Positions 9,447 to 18,033 of a DNA stretch of 64,000 nt are shown piece after piece. The DNA lies in contig NZ_VZZZ01000001.1 in NCBI RefSeq assembly GCF_009193265.1, forward strand, positions 124,001 through 188,000. The letters run 5' to 3'. The DNA is from Marinobacter changyiensis. Lineage in GTDB: Bacteria; Pseudomonadota; Gammaproteobacteria; Pseudomonadales; Oleiphilaceae. Under the pieces are notes generated by a model. The model was not told the DNA's origin and ran no database searches. It saw nothing but the letters and a program-made list of their open reading frames with translations. The first letter of the stretch is position 1. Each line of letters starts with the position of its first letter. The translations under genes and the position numbers were made by a program.

Positions 9447-9661
9447 ATGGTTCTTCGCAAACAAAACCAGGACTGGTTAATTTTCCAGAAACCGGGTGGA
9501 TAACCCGCAGCGCCAATGGCGGCTATACTGCCTATTACACAACATCGAGAAACTGGCGAAGTATCGGGGCAACGTTTGATTTCCGAGGCCGGCAGAGACG
9601 CAGGCAGAATCTGCAGAAATGCAATTTCCTATCCGCTATCGGCTATAAGCAAGGGGCATTC

Positions 9662-11572
9662 ATGAAACCGTTTCGACTGAACAAACATGGCAAACTGGTG
9701 TTTCCCTCGAGCATCTTTACCGAGCTCGACTTTTCGATCATCACCGATCTCGACCAGTTGAAGGCGATCATTCGACGCGACTTCGAAGTGAAAGCTCCGA
9801 CCGGCACCGAAATCGCCGAGCGGGCGACTGCGGGAAGCTATGCCACGCGCTATGACCTGTTGCGCGACATTGGCTTGCACCTTTTCTGGGCGAACCGTTA
9901 CGCGTTGGTGATGTACGACAAGCAGCCGATGCGCTGGCGCGATGTCCCGCGGAACCGCGACGATGTCTTCGTGCCTCTGCTGCAGCCCTGGGAGGGGCGG
10001 GCAGCCAAGACCGCAAGTGTCCGCGACGCCTACGCGCAGCTGCCGGCGAAGTGGAACGCAGCGGCTGAAGACGAGCTGTTCGACCTACTCTTCGACTGCT
10101 TCTCAAACAAGCTCTATCACGCAACGTCACTCCCGCCGATCAAGACCACGATTGCCGAGGCGCTCGCCACTAACGATGCCAAAACGACCACTCTCGGCAG
10201 CTATAATCCCGACCACCTGCGCTACAGCATCGACGACATCCTTGATGTCTCGGACGAGCAAGCCGAACTCGAGGCGCTCCGGCGCTGGTCTATGGTGCTG
10301 CATAACCAGCAGCCCTGGGACCGGAGCCAGGCCAGGCTGAAGCCGTTGGCCGAGATGCAGGATGACGACATCGTCGTGCTGTATTATCCGAAAAACCGCC
10401 ACGTGCTCGAATTCATCAACCGCGAAAAGAAGGGTACCACCGTCGCGAAGCAGGCGCCGACGCCAGATCCTGCCGTCGAGCCCGTGAGACCCTATCCGCC
10501 AGTGGTGATCGGTGATGATGCGCCGATCCAACCGAAGATCGAGGCGCTGGCCGTCCGCAAGGGTGAAGTCATCTGCTCAAACGAGGATGTGGTGCGGAAC
10601 TCCCCGTCCTCCTGGTCGCCGATGAGCGCAAAGGAAATCGCCGACAAAACCGGCATCGAACGGCGGCGTTATACCGCCGAGCCACTGGAGAATATCGCCC
10701 TTGAGGCGGCGCGGGCAGCGCTGAAACATGCCGGTCGCGGGGCCGAGGAGATTGGTGCGGTGCTGTTCTGCTCCTGTACCTCAAGCCGACTGATCCCGTC
10801 GACCGCCACCTGGCTCTCCGGCCAGTTGGGCATCCTGCAGACCCATTGCTCGACCGACATCGTCGCTGCGTGTGCCGGGTTCCCGTACGGCGTCGCCGAG
10901 GCGATCCGCTTATTGCGGGAGATCGAACGTCCGGTTCTGCTGGTCATGGCCGAGAAGTTCTCGGACAAGATCGGCAATGCCCGACCGTCGCGGATGATCT
11001 TTGGCGACGGGGCCGCCGCCGTGGTGATCGCGCCCTCCGACGGTGAACGTGACATTCATGTGGTCCAGACCTATGCCAGCGGGCCGGCCAGTCAGGTGAA
11101 CTCGATCATCTGGCCAAATCACGATTTCGACAACGACATCACCGTCTATGGCCCCGAGGTCAAGGCGTTGGTCAAGCGCTACCTGAACCAGATGATGGGC
11201 GAGCTGTCCGGGCTCGGACTCGAGATCGACATCATCGTGCCCCATCAGGCCAACAAAACCATGATCATCGAGATCACCGAGGCCCAGGGCATCGACGCCA
11301 AAGACATCTACTTCAACATTTCCGAGGTCGGCAACGCCTCTGCGGCAAGCATCCCGATAGCCCTCGCCGACGCCGTCTTCGACGGGGCGATCAGCAAACG
11401 GTCGCTGGTTTTCGCTCCGGGCTTCGGCGCCGGCGCCGTCGGTGGCTACGTTATCCTGTCGCTGGAGCCGGCGATGGTCGCGCCGGAGGTGACCACCACC
11501 CTCGCCATGAGCCCGTCGTCGTCGAAGGCGCATTCCTCAATCGAAGATATCAAGGAGGCGTTCAATACCTAA
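9662..11572 (+). CDS. Ketoacyl-ACP synthase III-like enzyme with N-terminal extension
   Basis: 636 aa, nearly twice the length of FabH (~320). The C-terminal half (~300-610) is a KAS III: catalytic Cys404 in AACAGFPYG, His528 in VPHQANKT and Asn558 in VGNASAAS give a complete C-H-N triad. The N-terminal ~280 residues (alpha-rich, ending in a Pro-rich linker near PTPDPAVEPVRPYPP) are not recognised. KAS III enzymes condense an acyl-CoA with malonyl-ACP or another acceptor. No ACP or ketoreductase gene is adjacent, so it may transfer acyl groups rather than start fatty acid synthesis. Confidence 0.8.
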   Translation: MKPFRLNKHGKLVFPSSIFTELDFSIITDLDQLKAIIRRDFEVKAPTGTEIAERATAGSYATRYDLLRDIGLHLFWANRYALVMYDKQPMRWRDVPRNRDDVFVPLLQPWEGRAAKTASVRDAYAQLPAKWNAAAEDELFDLLFDCFSNKLYHATSLPPIKTTIAEALATNDAKTTTLGSYNPDHLRYSIDDILDVSDEQAELEALRRWSMVLHNQQPWDRSQARLKPLAEMQDDDIVVLYYPKNRHVLEFINREKKGTTVAKQAPTPDPAVEPVRPYPPVVIGDDAPIQPKIEALAVRKGEVICSNEDVVRNSPSSWSPMSAKEIADKTGIERRRYTAEPLENIALEAARAALKHAGRGAEEIGAVLFCSCTSSRLIPSTATWLSGQLGILQTHCSTDIVAACAGFPYGVAEAIRLLREIERPVLLVMAEKFSDKIGNARPSRMIFGDGAAAVVIAPSDGERDIHVVQTYASGPASQVNSIIWPNHDFDNDITVYGPEVKALVKRYLNQMMGELSGLGLEIDIIVPHQANKTMIIEITEAQGIDAKDIYFNISEVGNASAASIPIALADAVFDGAISKRSLVFAPGFGAGAVGGYVILSLEPAMVAPEVTTTLAMSPSSSKAHSSIEDIKEAFNT

Positions 11573-11576
11573 AGGC

Positions 11577-12055
11577 TTATTTCAGCGAATTGACAAGTCG
11601 TTGTTGTTGCGCTTTCCGGATTTACCCGAGTTGCCCGGAACAGATTTATTTCCTGAACAACGTAAAGGGAAACCCAGCGTAATAATCGGGCCTGGACGGG
11701 CAATAAACCTCTCCTTGCGTCTGAGGCACTGAATCTCTTCAGTGCCTCAGACGCAAACGTTAACCGAGGTGCTGGGGCGTTTCATACCGATCAAACCACA
11801 CTCCAGCGCACGTTAGCCGGAAAGCCGGCCAGAATATAAATCGGTCCCGGTGCTCCCTCGGCATTCCGTCACCCGTCACGTTTGGCGGTGCCTGTAGTTT
11901 TAGAATATTTCTGAATAATCTGAAAACAGTTATGAAAACTACGTCTGTAACCTTCCCCGTCAGAGGATGTCTTAATTCGTGAGAGCCAGCACAACATGGC
12001 TCTTGTTAAGTAGTAGCGGATCAAGATGGTTAACAACGCAGAGGAGTACATAATC
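11577..12055. other. Gene-free region with a 19-bp palindrome
   Basis: No reading frame with coding character. It contains the perfect inverted repeat at 11715-11756 and a diverged copy of the dispersed repeat at 11831-11850 (ATATAAATCGGTCCCGG). Upstream of 12056 it must hold the promoter for the small exported protein. Confidence 0.5.
11715..11756. repeat. Perfect 19-bp inverted repeat, 4-nt loop
   Basis: Arms 11715-11733 and 11738-11756 are exact reverse complements (TTGCGTCTGAGGCACTGAA on the left), separated by TCTC. No T run follows on either strand, so it is not a classic terminator. Confidence 0.85.
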
Positions 12056-12235
12056 ATGAAACACTTATCATTGATAGCCGTCTTGGCGCTACTGTTCGCA
12101 GGAACAGCCGTCGCCGAGGGCGTTGACATGGGAGATATCAAGTGCGAAACACCTACCACTTGCGTCAAAATAGTCGACTTGCCGACTCTACCAGACTCTC
12201 TCACCGCTGAGCGTTTTCATCAGGATGTATTGTGA
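12056..12235 (+). CDS. Small secreted protein
   Basis: 59 aa; AGAGGAG lies 9 nt before the ATG. MKHLSLIAVLALLFAGTAVA is a clear signal peptide. The mature ~39 residues (EGVDMGDIKCETPTTCVKIV...) contain two cysteines that may pair. No family is recognised. It stands alone and is followed by a terminator-like hairpin. Confidence 0.6.
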   Translation: MKHLSLIAVLALLFAGTAVAEGVDMGDIKCETPTTCVKIVDLPTLPDSLTAERFHQDVL

Positions 12236-12278
12236 AAGTAGAGCAAGCCAGTTGATAACATCAAAAAACCTGTTGGGG

Positions 12279-12311
12279 GCACCCTCTGTTAGGCGGCAAG
12301 GGTGCTCTTTT
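12279..12311 (+). terminator. Terminator of the small secreted protein gene
   Basis: GCACCCT pairs with AGGGTGC across a 13-nt loop and is followed by TCTTTT. Confidence 0.75.
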
Positions 12312-12568
12312 GGGCTCATTACAGATTGGCGTGACCGGATCAATGCGCCCTGTTAAAAATGGGGGATTTACTTCGTCGTTCCGTAGCTCCGTCTGCGATT
12401 CTGGTTCAGGCGGAATAGATTGAGGCGGTCAGATCATAATGGCGAGGCCGGGCAAAACGCAAGACCTCGTCTATTGACGATGCCACACAAATTCAGGATT
12501 CTGATCCTGATGAGTCGGCCCGCAGAGTGCCCGAATATAATGTATATCACTGTGCGGAGGAAACGGAC

Positions 12569-12754
12569 ATGAAGTGGATCATACTGATCGTTATCGGCGT
12601 TGTTGTGGCTTTCTGGATTTATCGGGGCCGTCGCAAGAACAGCGTTGGGGACCCTGAGATGAAGACGTTCGAGGAAAAAGATTACTACCTCACACCAGAT
12701 GACAACGCACCCGATGACGAGTCATCCTCGGGTGACAGTAACCCGCGTCACTGA
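12569..12754 (+). CDS. Single-pass small membrane protein
   Basis: 61 aa from the ATG at 12569, which follows GGAGG at 8 nt. One N-terminal transmembrane helix (WIILIVIGVVVAFWIY), a basic stop-transfer patch (RGRRK) and an acidic, Ser/Asp-rich cytoplasmic tail. A relative appears as a truncated ORF at 25051-25158 (same FWIYRGRRK/YFIYGRRK arrangement). The preceding 12312-12568 holds nothing else recognisable. Confidence 0.55.
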   Translation: MKWIILIVIGVVVAFWIYRGRRKNSVGDPEMKTFEEKDYYLTPDDNAPDDESSSGDSNPRH

Positions 12755-12786
12755 GTTGCTTCTTGTTCAGTCTTCATGAAAACCAC

Positions 12787-13545
12787 TCAGTACCGGTGTG
12801 TCACCACGGCGGCGATATCGTCGAACACGCCGGCGCCGAGTTCCTCGGCCCGGTCGCGGTCGGAATCACGGTACTTGCCGGTTTTCACCAGCGCCGCTTC
12901 AAGCCCGGCCTTCCGGGCGCCGCCAATATCCGCGTCCACATCGTCACCGATCATCAGGCAGTCCCCCGGCGCTAATCCCATGCTGTCACAGGCCTGATGG
13001 AACATGGCCTCGCCAGGTTTGCCAATGATGGTGGCTTCCACCCCGGCCGCATACTCCAGGGCGCGGATAAAGGGGCCGGCATCCAGGTGCAGACCGTCGG
13101 ATTGTTTGAAGTAACGGTTCATGCCCACCGCCAGGAGGGAGGCACCTTCCATCAGCAGACCGAAGGCCTGATCCAACCGGCGATAATCGAAGCGTTCACC
13201 CGCGTCACAGACCACTACCGCATCTGCACCCGAGAACGGGGTCGGTTCGAACTCCTCCTCGATGTCAGGATGCACCAGCAGCCAGGCTTTCAGATTCCGG
13301 GCCTCCAGATGGCGTGCGACGGCGGCCGGTGCCGTCAGCACCTCTTCCTCATTGGCCTCGAAACCCAGCTCCCGAAGCTGGTCCAGCACAGCCCGGGAAG
13401 GCTTGCGGGACGTGTTGGTGAGAAAACGGCAGGGCACTCCGGCCTCGCGTACCCGGGCAATGGCATCGCGCGCGCCGGCCACGGTTTCACCCTCTTCGTG
13501 GAGCACACCGGAAATGTCGATACAGAGTCCCTTGGGCTGGGGCAT
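12787..13545 (-). CDS. HAD-superfamily IIA hydrolase (LHPP/TIGR01458-like)
   Basis: 252 aa. Motif I is DISGVL (residues 10-15, the Asp-x-Ser form of the LHPP/TIGR01458 subgroup), motif II is FLTNTSRKP, the conserved Lys is in IIGKPGEAMF, and the acidic motif is MIGDDVDADIGGA. The cap lies between motifs II and III as in NagD-like phosphatases. Members hydrolyse small phosphorylated compounds; substrate unknown. No neighbouring gene on the same strand is within operon distance. Confidence 0.85.
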   Translation of the reverse strand: MPQPKGLCIDISGVLHEEGETVAGARDAIARVREAGVPCRFLTNTSRKPSRAVLDQLRELGFEANEEEVLTAPAAVARHLEARNLKAWLLVHPDIEEEFEPTPFSGADAVVVCDAGERFDYRRLDQAFGLLMEGASLLAVGMNRYFKQSDGLHLDAGPFIRALEYAAGVEATIIGKPGEAMFHQACDSMGLAPGDCLMIGDDVDADIGGARKAGLEAALVKTGKYRDSDRDRAEELGAGVFDDIAAVVTHRY

Positions 13546-13700
13546 GCGCTCAGGCCTCCTCAGGTTGACCGATGACGCTGGAAGACATGCGACGGCTGTG
13601 ATCAGGTTTCCAACGGGAAAGTCAGATTTATTGTTTCAGAGTCGGTCCGGAAAATAAATCAGGTTAAAATAAATCTGAAGATCAGCTTTCTTTTTTCTTT

Positions 13701-13838
13701 TCAGGATTGTTCCCTGATAAGGATCCGTGCAACTCGGTCCCGGTTTTCCTTTTCGTGACACACTGGGGTGTGAACCGGCAGGATGTGTTCCTTTGCGGCA
13801 TCGAATAGTGGGTTTAACTGCTCTGGTTCAAGCTGCAT
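13701..13838 (-). pseudogene. C-terminal gene fragment, unknown
   Basis: A 45-codon frame with coding character (LEPEQLNPLFDAAKEHI, LPVHTPVCHEKENRDR). The end of the frame runs through a copy of the dispersed GGTCCCGGTTTTC repeat, so the fragment has been trimmed by, or reads into, that element. Flanking DNA (13621-13700) holds two AAATAAATC repeat arms. Not recognised. Confidence 0.35.
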
Positions 13839-13937
13839 ATCGGGGTCTCAAAACAATACGTCAGCCCTGCCGACAGACAAGCGGATATCGCGATCCGCAT
13901 AACCAACACACCTCTCGAAACCCTTGTGGGTAACAGA

Positions 13938-14072
13938 CTGGTGACCGTGTCATCGACTCCTGCTTGCAGCGGGAGGCCATTGAACCCGGGGTTTTCCGGC
14001 GCAACATCGTGGTCTCTGGCCTGAACCTGCTGGTCCTGAAAGGCAAAACCTTCCGGATCGGTGGTGTGGTTT
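13938..14072 (+). pseudogene. MOSC gene internal fragment
   Basis: About 130 bp closely matching 62572-62700 of the intact MOSC gene (protein CLQREAIEPGVFRRNIVVS, then LNLLVLKGK). Both ends are missing. It lies immediately upstream of the membrane-protein gene, and its frame reads into that gene, which produces a spuriously long ORF start. Confidence 0.75.
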
Positions 14073-14129
14073 ACTCAATTACGGTTTAATGCGTCAGACA
14101 CTCACTTGCCTACAGACACGCCCGTCACT

Positions 14130-15092
14130 ATGCCCATAGTCACATCGCCCGAGAAAAACGTCTCCGAAATTGAGGTAGAGCAGGCAATTCGCGTAGGCAT
14201 CGAGCGCTATTTTGACGACTGCCGTGCGCGGGTGCCGGCGTTTATTGACCGTCATTTCCATTACCCCGGTGCCATCGCGACCAACCGGATGGCGCTGGGA
14301 TGGGACATGTTGCGGGCACCCATCAATCTACTGTGGGCGCCGGTGTACGCCCTGGCATGTCTGGTAAAAATTCTGGCGCCCAAACGAACAGGCCTGATGT
14401 GGCTGCACGGTTTGGCAAATCGTGTACCGGCCGGTTTTACCACCCGGGTACAACAGCACATCTCGCACCTGATCCTGATGGATTTGTTGAACAATGGTCA
14501 GCAGGGCCCACTGCTGGAGAGCTATCTGATCGAGGCTCTGGAGGCGGTCTATGAGCGCCATACCTGCCAGCCGGTCGATCACCAGCAGTTCAGCAAGCTG
14601 ATTGAGCCGCTGGTCGCGGACACGCTCAGTCAGTACCGGGTGACCCGGACGGCATCTGCCGATATCACCAACAGTATTTCATGCACGGTGTTGGGGGCGT
14701 TTGCGTTCCAGAAGTTTACCCCCGGTGGTATCGGGCTCGCAGTGGTGCTCGCGTCCATGCTCGCAAAGACCCTGGCCGCCAGAGACTTTCTCCTGGGTGA
14801 AACCATCGGAAGCTGGTACTACAGCTGGTTTCCACCCGAGCCTTCGCTGGCGGCGACGGCCAGCGTTATGGTCGCTGTCATGGCCTCATTGGCGGCGTTT
14901 GCGGCCTTGTCCGGTGTTATTTTCGATCCCGTTCAGGCGGCGGTCGGTTTGCATCGTCGGCGCCTGCACAAGCTGCTGGATCACCTGCAGAGGGACGTTA
15001 CACTCAGTACCCAAAGCAGCTTTCGCCCAAAAGACCAGTTTGTGGCGCGGATTCTGGATACGTTCGACATGATCAGATCGGGTTTTCTGTAG
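14130..15092 (+). CDS. Conserved membrane protein of unknown function
   Basis: About 320 aa from the ATG at 14130; the longer frame from 14061 begins inside MOSC debris and is rejected as the start. An N-terminal soluble helix (EVEQAIRVGIERYFDDCRARV) precedes amphipathic segments and a hydrophobic hairpin (WAPVYALACLVKIL). Further on are strongly hydrophobic stretches (GIGLAVVLASMLAK, ATASVMVAVMASLAAFAAL). The C-terminus is charged and helical. I do not recognise a functional family. No clear ribosome site is seen, so the insertion of debris may have altered its expression signals. Confidence 0.6.
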   Translation: MPIVTSPEKNVSEIEVEQAIRVGIERYFDDCRARVPAFIDRHFHYPGAIATNRMALGWDMLRAPINLLWAPVYALACLVKILAPKRTGLMWLHGLANRVPAGFTTRVQQHISHLILMDLLNNGQQGPLLESYLIEALEAVYERHTCQPVDHQQFSKLIEPLVADTLSQYRVTRTASADITNSISCTVLGAFAFQKFTPGGIGLAVVLASMLAKTLAARDFLLGETIGSWYYSWFPPEPSLAATASVMVAVMASLAAFAALSGVIFDPVQAAVGLHRRRLHKLLDHLQRDVTLSTQSSFRPKDQFVARILDTFDMIRSGFL

Positions 15093-15101
15093 CCTGGCTC
15101 C

Positions 15102-15120
15102 AGAAAATAAATCTGGGTTT
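15102..15120 (+). repeat. Dispersed repeat arm B, diverged
   Basis: AGAAAATAAATCTGGGTTTT immediately follows the membrane protein gene. The next 200 bp (to 15317) contain open but unrecognised frames on both strands, probably gene debris. Confidence 0.4.
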
Positions 15121-15317
15121 TGAAATAGCTGGAAAAACCAGGACCTTGAGAAGTCCTCCACTTGAGCGACGGGCCGATGAATACCTCTCCGGCAAGGCTG
15201 CGCAACTGCGCGATTTCCTGGCGGGCAATGGCATTCTGATCACAGCGGGAGATCCCGTCTGCTTCGTGACGCAGCTGGGTGCTATCCGGCGGTTTTACCC
15301 ATCGTGAGGACCTGCCG

Positions 15318-15752
15318 CTACTCCACTGTGATGGTAATTCTCTCGGACATGACTGGCGGCTCATGGGGCATGTGCAGGTGATCTCCCACCAGTAATTGCA
15401 GAGTATGCTCGCCCGGCGACAACTCCACGGTGGTCTGGGTTTGTCCACCGCCGAAATGAATATGGTGTTCATCTGACGGAACTGGCTCGTCCAACGCCGG
15501 CAACTCGTCTACATCCACAAGCAGGTGATGGTGCCCGGTGCCCTCGCGTTCCACGCCAGCCGGCGCCACTCCCAGGCCCTCCAGGCCGAACCTCACCGTA
15601 ACCGGCGAACTCACGGTCTGTCCATCAAGCGGCGTGACGAAATACACCGCCGCTCCTTCGGGTGCGGGCGTCGCTCCATGGACCCCGGAAACCATCGTTG
15701 CAGCAAGAACAGAACAGAAGAGGAAACGCGGTGCACTATTGATTATGTTCAT
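15318..15752 (-). CDS. Periplasmic DUF4399 protein
   Basis: 144 aa from the ATG at 15752. Signal peptide MNIINSAPRFLFCSVLAATM...GVHGA. The body has VYFVTPLDGQTVSSPVTVRFGLEGLGVAPAG, HHHLLVDVDELP, PSDEHHIHFGGGQTQTTVEL and GEHTLQLLVGDHLHMPH, the DUF4399 pattern. The many paired histidines suggest metal binding in the periplasm, but no activity is established for the family. It is a stand-alone gene. Confidence 0.8.
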   Translation of the reverse strand: MNIINSAPRFLFCSVLAATMVSGVHGATPAPEGAAVYFVTPLDGQTVSSPVTVRFGLEGLGVAPAGVEREGTGHHHLLVDVDELPALDEPVPSDEHHIHFGGGQTQTTVELSPGEHTLQLLVGDHLHMPHEPPVMSERITITVE

Positions 15753-15878
15753 GACCCATTCCTTGAGTGAGGGATCTACCTTTCCAATGGTAGGACACAA
15801 TTCAGGATTTTGCCGGGTAACAAACTGCTATCGCCGATGTCTCAGTGCCTGTAGCCTTTATCAATAAGGGAGAATGAC

Positions 15879-15944
15879 ATGAACAGGCTCTTGATGTTGA
15901 TCGTTACTGCCCTGCTCTTCACAATCAGTGCAGCACGAGGATGA
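15879..15944 (+). pseudogene. Signal-peptide stub of a lost exported protein
   Basis: GGGAG before an ATG, then MNRLLMLIVTALLFTISAARG and a stop: a complete export signal with no mature protein. Probably the 5' remnant of a small secreted protein gene. Confidence 0.4.
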
Positions 15945-16023
15945 TTTAATACTCACTTTTCTCGGCGGAAAAGCCTCGCAGAAATCCGTGATCTTCTCGA
16001 GGTTCACTGAAGGATAGAACGAT

Positions 16024-18024
16024 ATGACCAGAGCCAACTACGAATCCGAAAACGGGAATAACGGCGCCTCAGTCGAGTTCCTGAAGCCACTGGACGCGGC
16101 CATCAACCGCCTCGCTGAAACCAATGCCATTGAGGGTGTCTCGCCGGTATTCGAGGTAATCGATGCGGCAAAACCCCTGATGTTCAGCCCGGAAGGTCTC
16201 GAAGCACTTTACGAACGCGTGCCGGCCATTGAGTCGGCCGGATTGTTTGGTGGCAGCGATTGGGACTATCCCCAGACACTGGTGCCCTCCCTGGCCGCAC
16301 GCACGGTTCGCCACGGGGAACCGGCCGCAACACTGGTTGAATGCCTGAGCCAGATTCGCCTTCTGGCGGTGGCCAAAGGCGATTACACCCACGCTTCTAT
16401 CTCGGCAGAACACGCCCATCACTTTCTCGCCCAGGTACTGGCGATGAATCTCGATCTAGTGGTCAGTGATCTCCAGGAGAGCGACCGACTGCGGCCCGAT
16501 CAGCTCGGCTACGCCGTTCAGAACCTGTATCACTACCTGCTGCGGCATCTGGGCTATGAGAACCTGCTGGAACATCTGGTGGCCGAAGTCTGGCGGATTC
16601 TGGCGCAACGCCCTGTCCAGGTCGCGGGTGCCAAACACATGGTGACCCAGATAGCGGTCTGCCTGGAAACACCGGACGCGCTAGGGGGTGAAGGCGGCGA
16701 AGTCAGCGACGACGCGGTGCAACTGATTAACGCCGTGTTCAGCCCCACCGAGGGTTGCCGTGAAGATCCCGGCCTTGAGGTCTATGCCGAACGAATTGCG
16801 GAAATGGACGACGCCACCCTGCTGCAGGAGGCCATCGCCTTTGCCCAGGCCATGCACAGTACCGGCCTGGTGTCGGTCTACATGCCGGTATTCATACGCT
16901 ACCTGCGTGGCCGCTGGAACGCCCTGATTCCCACAGCCCTGGGGCTGAGCCCCACCGGTGCCGACGCGTTTCATTGCTACCCCGCATTGATTCATCGCCT
17001 GATTGACGACGCCCTGTTTCCAGAGACCAGCCAGTGTGCCTATGGCCTGGCCATGATGCTCGAGCGCGGCATTCTCTACTCGCCCCCGGTGGCGCCATCC
17101 CTGTGGCGCCAGATACGCCTGCCGCTGTGCGACGCTGCGGCCGAGAAGATTGTGGCCGTCTTCGGCAGCAGCCGTTCCCCCGCATGTTTTCTTCTCGCCG
17201 ACGTGCTCAATGTGCTTGGGCGCCCGCTGGGAATCGGACAGGGGAACTATCCCACCTGTCAGTCTACCCGCGCCCTCTCCATGTGGGCCTACAACATGCC
17301 GGCAGAACTGCTGCGGATCCTTGCCTGGGCGGCGCGCGACGATGAAATCGTGATGCGCTTTGAAGGTAACAGCATATCCTCGCGGGAACTTGGCGCTGGA
17401 CTTGCGACCGAGCCTCCGGTGGATGTGGATGCGGTATCCCTGCTGACCGTGCCGCACCTGGATCGCATCTATTTTGAAATGGGTCGACGCAGTGTCGGGC
17501 GCGGAGAAGATCCCCACAAATGGGTCAACTCAGAATTCCACGGCGACCAGGTCGGCCACGGATTTCGCATTGCCGTCGACGTTTTCACCGGTGGCCTTAA
17601 AGACTTCGACGGGTTTATTCGCGATTTCTATGCCGCCTATCACCCTTTTTACAACGGCGACATCCCGGTCATCAATCCGCAACCGGCCGGTATCGCGGTG
17701 ACCGACAGCGCCACGCGCTTTCTCGGCTGGCACGCCATCACCATTCAGCGGCTCGCATTGGATGCGGACAAAACCATGCGCGTCTACTTCTTTAACCCCA
17801 ACAACGACAGCGGGCAGAACTGGGGCCAGGGCATCATCACCTCAACACAGGGCCACGGCGAGCGTTATGGTGAAGCCTCGTTACCGGTGGCCGAGTTCGT
17901 CTCCCGCCTGTATGTGTTTCACTATGACCCGCTCGAAAAGGGTAATCCAAACGAGGTTCCGACCGATGAAGTCAATCGGGCCATGGAGCTGGCGAAAGGC
18001 AGCTGGGCCTCGGGGCGCGAGTGA
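16024..18024 (+). CDS. Large unknown protein with cysteine-peptidase-like C-terminal motif
   Basis: 666 aa, no signal peptide or membrane helix; the N-terminal ~400 residues are alpha-helical and unrecognised. Around residues 405-420 the sequence GQGNYPTCQSTRALSMW resembles the Q-x(n)-C active-site helix start of papain/transglutaminase-like enzymes. Further on come GWHAITIQRLAL (candidate His) and VYFFNPNNDSGQNWG (candidate Asn), in the order Cys-His-Asn. This is motif-level inference only. The gene ends 9 bp before the metallo-hydrolase gene, so the pair is probably an operon. Confidence 0.65.
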   Translation: MTRANYESENGNNGASVEFLKPLDAAINRLAETNAIEGVSPVFEVIDAAKPLMFSPEGLEALYERVPAIESAGLFGGSDWDYPQTLVPSLAARTVRHGEPAATLVECLSQIRLLAVAKGDYTHASISAEHAHHFLAQVLAMNLDLVVSDLQESDRLRPDQLGYAVQNLYHYLLRHLGYENLLEHLVAEVWRILAQRPVQVAGAKHMVTQIAVCLETPDALGGEGGEVSDDAVQLINAVFSPTEGCREDPGLEVYAERIAEMDDATLLQEAIAFAQAMHSTGLVSVYMPVFIRYLRGRWNALIPTALGLSPTGADAFHCYPALIHRLIDDALFPETSQCAYGLAMMLERGILYSPPVAPSLWRQIRLPLCDAAAEKIVAVFGSSRSPACFLLADVLNVLGRPLGIGQGNYPTCQSTRALSMWAYNMPAELLRILAWAARDDEIVMRFEGNSISSRELGAGLATEPPVDVDAVSLLTVPHLDRIYFEMGRRSVGRGEDPHKWVNSEFHGDQVGHGFRIAVDVFTGGLKDFDGFIRDFYAAYHPFYNGDIPVINPQPAGIAVTDSATRFLGWHAITIQRLALDADKTMRVYFFNPNNDSGQNWGQGIITSTQGHGERYGEASLPVAEFVSRLYVFHYDPLEKGNPNEVPTDEVNRAMELAKGSWASGRE

Positions 18025-18033
18025 GCCCAATTC

